From: Bufo bufo | Lineage: Eukaryota; Chordata; Amphibia; Anura; Bufonidae | Assembly: GCF_905171765.1 (NCBI RefSeq) | Contig: NC_053390.1 | Coordinates: 214,019,208 to 214,083,207 of the forward strand | Direction: 5' to 3' | DNA length: 64,000 nt | Part shown: positions 55,001 through 64,000 of the stretch, piece by piece | How positions within the stretch are numbered: the stretch's first letter is position 1 | Layout of the letters: each line of letters begins with the position of its first letter | Position numbers and translations under genes: made by a program | Notes under the pieces: model-generated | Told to the model about the DNA's origin: nothing | The model's input: only the letters and a program-made list of their open reading frames with translations | Databases searched by the model: none

Positions 55001-58000
55001 TGAGAGAACACAGCTTTGCCAAAGCCCTAGTTCCGAACCTTGACTCTGCTATGTATTACATTTTATGGACAATAATGCTTTTTAAGCAACTTTCCTTAAA
55101 TTATTAACAAATTGGTTAAAGAGCACCTATTTAAACAAAAAGTACAGCCTCCTCCATAACCCCTTAGCTGCCCTTACCATCTCAAATATAGGTGCGTTTT
55201 CCCCCATTAGAGGTAGAAATAAGCTTTTACCAATTTGCTAATAATTTAGGCAATGTAACAGAGAAATAACATGAATAAATATCATAAAACTCAACAAACT
55301 ATACATTACTAGTCTTTATAATTGACATTCTAGATAATAATAACTTACCCTTTCAACACACTTATTGATAGGAATCACCCGATGTTACTTTTTCCTTGAA
55401 GATGAATTAGCTTCAATTGATATGGTCTTCACCTATAGGATCCGTCCATCGTATGGACTGGGCCATGGTACTTCAACATAGCAATAATAAGAATTGCATA
55501 TGCTCTTCACCTATAGGACCCATCCGTCTTATGGACTCCCCCCGAGGTCTTAAAGATATCTCTAACAAGATATTATCTTCACCTATAAGACCCATCCATT
55601 TTTGGATTGGGCCCCAGGAACTTAAGCATATCTCGAACAAGATGATGATCTAGTCTTTGCCTTTTGGATCCATCCTTCTTATGGATCAGATTCCTTGTTC
55701 TCAAGCACTGCTTATCTTGGAAAAGAACATCTGGAGGTACATACTCTCTGGTGCAATAAATCCAACACATAAGCCTAGAGCACAGTATTATATCAACTTT
55801 GTTCAAATTTTGAGAGAACACAGCTTTGCCAAAGCCCTAGTTCCGAACCTTGACTCTGCTATGTATTACATTTTATGGACAATAATGCTTTTTAAGCAAC
55901 TTTCCTTAAATTATTAACAAATTGGTTAAAGGGCACCTATTTAAACAAAAAGTACAGCCTCCTCCATACCCCCTTAGCTGCCCTTACCATCTCCAATATA
56001 GGTGCGTTTTCCCCCATTAGAGGTAGAAATAAGCTTTTTCCAATTTGCTAATAATTTAGGCAATGTAACAAAGAGAAATAACATGAATAAATAGCATAAA
56101 ACTCTACAAACTATACATTACTAGACTTTATAATCTACATTCTAGATAATAATAACTTACCCTTTTAACATACTTACTGATAGGAATCACCCGATGTTAC
56201 TTTTTCCTTGAAGATGAATTAGCTTCTATTGATATGGTCTTCACCTATAGGATCCATCCATCGTATGGACTGGGCCCAAGGTACTTCAACATAACAATAA
56301 TAAGAATTGCATATGCTCTTCACCTATAGGACCCATCCATCTTATGGACTCCCCCTAAGTCTTAAAGATATCTCTAACAAGATATGATCTTCACCTATAA
56401 GACCCATCCTTTTTTGGATTGGGCCCCAGGAACTTAAGCATATCTCGAACAAGATGATGATCTAGTCTTTGCCTTTTGCATCCACCCTTCTTATGGATCA
56501 GACTCCTTGTACTCAAGCACTTCTTCTTATCTTGGAAAAGAACATCTGGAGGTACATACTCTCTGGTGCAATAAATCCAACACATAAGCCTAGAGCACAG
56601 TATTATATCAACTTTGTTCAAATTTTGAGAGAACACAGCTTTGCCAAAGCCCTAGTTCCGAACCTGGACTCTGCTAAGTATTATATTTTATAAACAATAA
56701 TGCTTTTTAAACAACTTTACTTAAATTATTAACAAATTGGCTAAAGGGCACCTATTTTAACAAAAATACAGCCTCCTCCATAACCCCTTAGCTGCCCTTA
56801 CCATCTCCAATATAGGTGCGTTTTCTACCATTAGAGGTAGAAATAAGCTTTTACCAATTTGCTAATAATTTAGGCAAAGTAACAAAGAGAAATAACATAA
56901 ATTAATAGTATAAAACTCTACAAACTATACATTACTAGACTTTATAACTGACATTCTAGATAATAATAACTTACCCTTTCAACATGCTTACTGATAGGAA
57001 TCACCCGATGTTACTTTTTCCTTGAAGATGAGTTAGCTTCTATTAATATGGTCTTCACCTATAGGATCCATCCATCGTATGGACTGGGCCCAAGGTACTT
57101 CAACATAGCAATAATAAGAATTGCATATGCTCTTCACCTATAGGACTTATTGGTCTTATGGACTCCCCCCTAGGTCTTAAAGATATCTCTAACAAGATAT
57201 GATCTTCACCTATAAGACCCATCAATTTTTGGATTGGGCCCCAGGAACTTAAGCATATTTCGAACAAGATGATGATCTAGTCTTTGCCTTTTGGATCCAT
57301 CATTCTTATGGATCAGACTCCTTGTACTCAAGCACTGCTTATCTTGGAAAAGAACATCTGGAGGTACATACTCTCTGGTGCAATAAATCCAACACATAAG
57401 CCTAGAGCACAGTATTATATCAACTTTGTTCAAATTTTGAGAGAACACAGCTTTGCCAAAGCCCTAGTTCCAAACCTTGACTCTGCTATGTATTATATTT
57501 TATGGACAATAATGCTTTTTAAGCAACTTTCCTTAAATTATTAACAAATTGGTTAAAGGGCACCTATTTAAACAAAAAGTACAGCCTCCTCCATAACCCC
57601 TTAGCTGCCCTTACCATCTCCAATATAGGTGCGTTTTCCACCATTAGAGGTAGAAATAAGCTTTTACCAATTTGCTAATAATTTAGGCAATGTAACAAAG
57701 AGAAATAACATAAATAAATATCATAAAACTCAACAAACTATACATTACTAGACTTTATAATTGACATTCTAGATAATAATAACTTACCCTTTCAACACAC
57801 TTATTGATAGGAATCACCCGATGTTACTTTTTCCTTGAAGATGAATTAGCTTCTATTGATATGGTCTTCACCTATAGGATCCATCCATCGTATGGACTGG
57901 GCCCAAGGTACTTCAACATAGCAATAATAAAAATTGCATATGCTCTTCACCTATAGGACCCATCCATCTTATGGACTCCCCCTAAGTCTTAAAGATATCT

Positions 58001-61000
58001 CTAACAAGATATGATCTTCACCTATAAGACCCATCCTTTTTTGGATTGGGCCCCAGGAACTTAAGCATATTTCGAACAAGATGATGATCTAGTCTTTGCC
58101 TTTTGGATCCATCCTTCTTATGGATCAGACTCCTTGTACTCAAGCACTTCTTCTTAACTTGGAAAAGAACATCTGGAGGTACATACTCTCTTGTGCAATA
58201 AATCCAACACATAAGCCTAGAGCACAGTATTATATCAACTTTGTTCAAATTTTGAGAGAACAAAGCTTTGCCAAAGCCTTAGTTCCGAACCTTGACTCTG
58301 TTATGTATTACATTTTATGGACAATAATGCTTTTTAAGCAACTTTCCTTAAATTATTAACAAATTGGTTAAAGGGCACCTATTTAAACAAAAAGTACAGC
58401 CTCCTCCATAACCCCTTAGCTGCCCTTACCATCTCCAATATAGGTGTGTTTTCCACCATTAGAGGTAGAAATAAGCTTTTACCAATTTGCTAATAATTTA
58501 GGCAATGTAACAAAGAGAAATAACATGAATAAATATCATAAAACTCAACAAACTATACATTACTAGACTTTATAATTGACATTCTAGATAATAATAACTT
58601 ACCCTTTCAACACACTTATTGATAGGAATCACCCGATGTTACTTTTTCCTTGAAGATGAATTAGCTTCTATTGATATGGTCTTCACCTATAGGATCCATC
58701 CATTATATGGACTGGGCCCAAGGAACTTCAACATTGCAATAATAAGAATTGCATATGCTCTTCACCTATAGGACCCATCCGTCTTATGGACTCCCCCCTA
58801 GGTCTTAAAGATATCTCTAACAAGATATGATCTTCACCTATAAGACCCATCCATTTTTGGATTGGGCCCCAGGAAGTTAAGCATATCTCGAACAAGATGA
58901 TGATCTAGTCTTTGCCTTTTGGATCCATCCTTCTTATGGATCAGATTCCTTGTACTCAAGCACTGCTTATCTTGGAAAAGAACATCTGGAGGTACATACT
59001 CTCTGGTGCAATAAATCCAACACATAAGCCTAGAGCACAGTATTATACCAACTTTGTTCAAATTTTGAGAGAACATAGCTTTGCCAAAGCCCTAGTTCCG
59101 AACCTTGACTCTGCTATGTATTATATTTTATGGACAATAATGCTTTTTATGCAACTTTCATTAAATTATTAACAAATTGGTTAAAGGGCACCTATTTAAA
59201 CAAAAATACAGCCTCCTCCATAACCCCTTAGCTCCCCTTACCATCTCCAATATAGGTGCGTTTTCCCCCATTAGAGGTAGAAATAAGCTTTTACCAATTT
59301 GCTAATAATTTAGGCAAAGTCACATAGAGAAATAACATGAATAAATAGCATAATGCTCTACAACTATACATTGCTAGACTTTATAATTGACATTCTAGAT
59401 AATAATAATTTACCCTTTCAACACACTTACTGATAGGAATCACCCGATGTTACTTTTTCCTTGAAGATGAATTAGCTTCAATTGATATGGTCTTCACCTA
59501 TAGGATCCATCCATCGTATGGACTGGGCCCAAGGTACTTCAACATAGCAATAATAAAAATTACATATGCTCTTCACCTATAGGACCCATCCATCTTATGG
59601 ACTCCCCCTAAGTCTTAAAGATATCTCTAACAAGATATGATCTTCACCTATAAGACCCATCCTTTTTTGGATTGGGCCCCAGGAACTTAAGCATATTTCG
59701 AACAAGATGATGATCTAGTCTTTGCCTTTTGGATCCATCCTTCTTATGGATCAGACTCCTTGTACTCAAGCACTTCTTCTTATCTTGGAAAAGAACATCT
59801 GGAGGTACATACTCTCTTGTGCAATAAATCCAACACATAAGCCTAGAGCACAGTATTATATCAACTTTGTTCAAATTTTGAGAGAATACAGCTTTGCCAA
59901 AGCCTTAGTTCCGAACCTTGACTCTGCTATGTATTACATTTTATGGACAATAATGCTTTTTAAGCAACTTTCCTTAAAATATTAACAAATTGGTTAAAGG
60001 GCACCTATTTAAACAAAAAGTACAGCCTCCTCCATAACCCCTTAGCTGCCCTTACCATCTCCAATATAGGTGTGTTTTTCACCATTAGAGGTAGAAATAA
60101 GCTTTTACCAATTTGCTAATAATTTAGGCAATGTAACAAAGAGAAATTACATGAATAAATATCAAAAAAATTCTACAAACTATACATTACTAGACTTTAT
60201 AATTGACATTCTAGATAATAATAACTTACCCTTTCAACACACTTACTGATAGGAATCACCCGATGTTACTTTTTCCTTGAAGATGAATTAGCTTCAATTG
60301 ATATGGTCTTCACCTATAGGATCCATCCATCGTATGGACTGGGCCCAAGGTACTTCAACATAGCAATAATAAAAATTACATATGCTCTTCACCTATAGGA
60401 CCCATCCATCTTATGGACTCCCCCTAAGTCTTAAAGATATCTCTAACAAGATATGATCTTCACCTATAAGACCCATCCTTTTTTGGATTGGGCCCCAGGA
60501 ACTTAAGCATATTTCGAACAAGATGATGATCTAGTCTTTGCCTTTTGGATCCATCCTTCTTATGGATCAGACTCCTTGTACTCAAGCACTTCTTCTTATC
60601 TTGGAAAAGAACATCTGGAGGTACATACTCTCTTGTGCAATAAATCCAACACATAAGCCTAGAGCACAGTATTATATCAACTTTGTTCAAATTTTGAGAG
60701 AATACAGCTTTGCCAAAGCCTTAGTTCCGAACCTTGACTCTGCTATGTATTACATTTTATGGACAATAATGCTTTTTAAGCAACTTTCCTTAAAATATTA
60801 ACAAATTGGTTAAAGGGCACCTATTTAAACAAAAAGTACAGCCTCCTCCATAACCCCTTAGCTGCCCTTACCATCTCCAATATAGGTGTGTTTTTCACCA
60901 TTAGAGGTAGAAATAAGCTGTTACCAATTTGCTAATAATTTAGGCAATGTAACAAAGAGAAATTACATGAATAAATATCAAAAAAATTCTACAAACTATA

Positions 61001-64000
61001 CATTACTAGACTTTATAATTGACATTCTAGATAATAATAACTTACCCTTTCAACACACTTATTGATAGGAATCACCCGATGTTACGTTTTCCTTGAAGAT
61101 GAATTAGCTTCTATTGATATGGTCTTCACCTATTGGATCCATCCATCATATGGACTGGGCCCAAGGAACTTCAACATTGCAATAATAAGAATTGCATATG
61201 CTCTTCACCTATAGGACCCATCCGTCTTATGGACTCCCCCCTAGGTCTTAAAGATATCTCTAACAAGATATGATCTTCACCTATAAGACCCATCCATTTT
61301 TGGATTGGGCCCCAGGAACTTAAGCATATCTCGAACAAGATGATGATCTAGTCTTTGCCTTTTGGATCCATCCTTCTTATGGATCAGATTCCTTGTACTC
61401 AAGCACTGCTTATCTTGGAAAAGAACATCTGGAGGTACATACTCTCTGGTGCAATAAATCCAACACATAAGCCTAGAGCACAGTATTATATCAACTTTGT
61501 TCAAATTTTGAGAGAACATAGCTTTGCCAAAGCCCTAGTTCCGAACCTTGACTCTGCTATGTATTATATTTTATGGACAATAATGCTTTTTACGCAACTT
61601 TCATTAAATTATAACAAATTGGTTAAAGGGCACCTATTTAAACAAAAATACAGCCTCCTCCATAACCCCTTAGCTCCCCTTACCATCTCCAATATAGGTG
61701 CGTTTTCCCCCATTAGAGGTAGAAATAAGCTTTTACCAATTTGCTAATAATTTAGGCAAAGTCACATAGAGAAATAACATGAATAAATAGCATAATGCTC
61801 TACAACTATACATTGCTAGACTTTATAATTGACATTCTAGATAATAATAATTTACCCTTTCAACACACTTACTGATAGGAATCACCCGATGTTACTTTTT
61901 CCTTGAAGATGAATTAGCTTCAATTGATATGGTCTTCACCCATAGGATCCATCCATCGTATGGACTGGGCCCAAGGTACTTCAACATAGCAATAATAAGA
62001 ATTGCATATGCTTTTCACCTATAGGACCCATCCGTCTTATGGACTCCCCCCTAGGTCTTAAAGATATCTGTAACAAGATATGATCTTCACCTATAAGACC
62101 CATCCATTTTTGGATTGGGCCCCAGGAACTTAAACATATCTCGAACAAGATGATGATCTAGTCTTTGCCTTTTGGATCCATCCTTCTTATGGATCAGACT
62201 CCTTGTATTAAAGCACTTCTTCTTATCTTGGAAAAGAACATCTGGAGGTACATACTCTCTGGTGCAATAAATCCAAGACATAAGCCTAGAGCACAGTATT
62301 ATATCAACTTTGTTCAAATTTTGAGAGAACACAGCTTTGCCAAAGCCCTAGTTCCGAACCTTGACTCTGCTATGTATTACATTTTATGGACAATAATGCT
62401 TTTTAAGCAACTTTCCTTAAATTATTAACAAATTGGTTAAAGGGCACCTATTTAAACAAAAAGTACAGCCTCCTCCATAACCCCTTAGCTTCCCCGTACC
62501 ATCTCCAATATAGGTGCGTTTTCCCCCATTAGAGGTAGAAATAAGCTTTTACCAATTTGCTAATAATTTAGGCAATGTAACAAAGAGAAATAACATGAAT
62601 AAATAGCATAAAACTCAACAAACTATACATTACTAGACTTTATAATTGACATTCTAGATAATAATAACTTACCCTTTCAACATACTTACTGATAGGAATC
62701 ACCCGATGTTACTTTTTCCTTGAAGATGAATTAGCTTCTATTGATATGGTCTTCACCTATAGGATCCATCCATCGTATGGACTGGGCCCAAGGTACTTCA
62801 ACATAGCAATAATAAGAATTGCATATGCTCTTCATCTATAGGACCCATCCGTCTTATGGACTCCCCCCTAGGTCTTAAAGATATCTCTAACAAGATATGA
62901 TCTTCACCTATAAGACCCATCCATTTTTGGATTGGGCCCCAGGAACTTAAACATATCTCGAACAAGATGATGATCTAGTCTTTGCCTTTTGGATCCATCC
63001 TTCATATGGATCAGACTCCTTGTACTCAAGCACTTCTTCTTATCTTGGAAAGAACATCTGGAGGTACATACTCTCTGGTGCAATAAATCCAACACATAAG
63101 CCTAGAGCACAGTATTATATCAACTTTGTTCAAATTTTGAGAGAACACAGCTTTGCCAAAGCCCTAGTTCCGAACCTTGACTCTGCTATGTATTATATTT
63201 TATGGACAATAATGCTTTTTAAGCAACTTTCCTTAAATTATTAACAAATTGGTTAAAGGGCACCTTTTTAAACAAAAAGTACAGCCTCCTCCATAACCCC
63301 TTAGCTGCCCTTACCATCTCCAATATAGGTGAGTTTTCCACCATTAGAGGTAGAAATAAGCTCTTACCAATTTGCTAATAATTTAGGCAATGTAACAGAG
63401 AAATAACATGAATAAATATCATAAAACTCAACAAACTATACATTACTAGACTTTATAATTGACATTCTAGAAAATAATAACTTACCCTTTCAACACACTT
63501 ATTGATAGGAATCACCCGATGTTACTTTTTCCTTGAAGATGAATTAGCTTCTATTGATATGGTCTTCACCTATAGGATCCATCCATCGTATGGACTGGGC
63601 CCAAGGTACTTCAACATAGCAATAATAAGAATTGCATAAGCTCTTCACCTATAGGACCCATCCGTCTTATGGACTCCCCCCTAGGTCTTAAAGATATCTC
63701 TAACAAGATATGATCTTCACCTATAAGACCCATCCATTTTTGGATTGGGCCCCAGGAACTTAAGCATATCTCGAACAAGATGATGATCTAGTCTTTGCCT
63801 TTTGGATCCATCCTTTTTATGGATCAGATTCCTTGTACTCAAGCACTGCTAATCTTGGAAAAGAACATCTTGAGGTACATACTCTCTGGTGCAATAAATC
63901 CAACACATAAGCCTAGAGCACAGTATTATATCAACTTTGTTCAAATTTTGAGAGAACACAGCTTTGCCAAAGCCCTAGTTCCGAACCTTGACTCTGCTAT
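49070..64000 (-). repeat. Satellite array, ~815-bp monomer, minus orientation
   Basis: About 18 monomers of the same satellite as left of the gap, now reverse-complemented (GGATTGGGCCCCAGGAACTT in place of its complement), running beyond the window end. Both monomer types are present; type with the 3-bp deletion lies at about 55.6, 57.2, 58.8, 61.3 and 63.8 kb. The copies at 59644 and 60460 are nearly identical neighbours. The first ~1.6 kb after the gap is nearly identical to 62095-63715, an offset of 13025 bp or 16 monomers. There are no genes. Confidence 0.97.

Noticed and set aside
28145..63244. Dozens of 60-90-aa open frames on both strands in the satellite
   Set aside because: They recur once per monomer and mirror each other on the two strands; repetition of one sequence explains them.
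1..64000. tRNA, rRNA or snRNA genes
   Set aside because: I found no cloverleaf with conserved A/B boxes or rRNA-like text by eye; a covariance search would be needed to exclude short or degenerate ones.

Overview
The window is repeat-dominated vertebrate nuclear DNA, most likely from an anuran amphibian. This is inferred from the repeat mix: piggyBac, Tc1, hAT and Harbinger DNA transposons, a BEL/Pao LTR element, a CR1/L2-type LINE, Penelope-like elements and a long satellite. The family names and the frog assignment come from recognising sequence by eye, not from a search. There is no operon structure and no convincing complete host gene. Three short spliced-looking exons near 9.3-10.0 kb are the only host-gene candidate.

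Layout. 1-4718: piggyBac-like element (transposase on the minus strand, one frameshift) inserted at a TTAA inside a Tc1 deletion derivative whose right half continues at 4719-5223. 5.3-7.0 kb: Penelope-like retroelement ends and a GIY-YIG endonuclease remnant with hammerhead-like motifs. 7.4-8.8 kb: a duplicated palindromic repeat and a Harbinger-type MITE (TAA target duplication). 8.8-9.15 kb: minisatellite. 9.3-10.0 kb: candidate exons. 10131-12947: hAT-like element carrying a 67-bp minisatellite and hosting an apparently intact Tc1-like transposon (338-aa DD37E transposase, IR/DR ends). 13.2 kb: MITE fragment.

13659-25611 is one deeply nested block. A TTAA-flanked piggyBac-type element contains a Tc1 derivative, a solo-LTR-like segment and a second Tc1 element (15191-24748). 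That Tc1 was split by a BEL/Pao element (16441-24452, 5-bp duplication GCAGG). The BEL copy was split by another Tc1 derivative (20233-24133), which was split by a LINE (20975-23931, 9-bp duplication). The block sits in a TTAA of degenerate satellite DNA, which resumes on its right side.

25.6-64 kb: a satellite with a ~815-bp monomer. Its degenerate edge holds a fold-back element (25643-26304) and a 5'-truncated Penelope copy with a near-canonical hammerhead core (26850-27753, 14-bp duplication). About 26 monomers run in plus orientation to 48869. A 200-N gap follows, then about 18 monomers in minus orientation to the window end. The many 80-87-aa open frames there are by-products of the satellite.

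With the possible exception of the DD37E Tc1, the transposon genes are broken. No gene system in the window works as a coordinated pathway; the biology here is transposon nesting, satellite amplification and self-cleaving RNA motifs.
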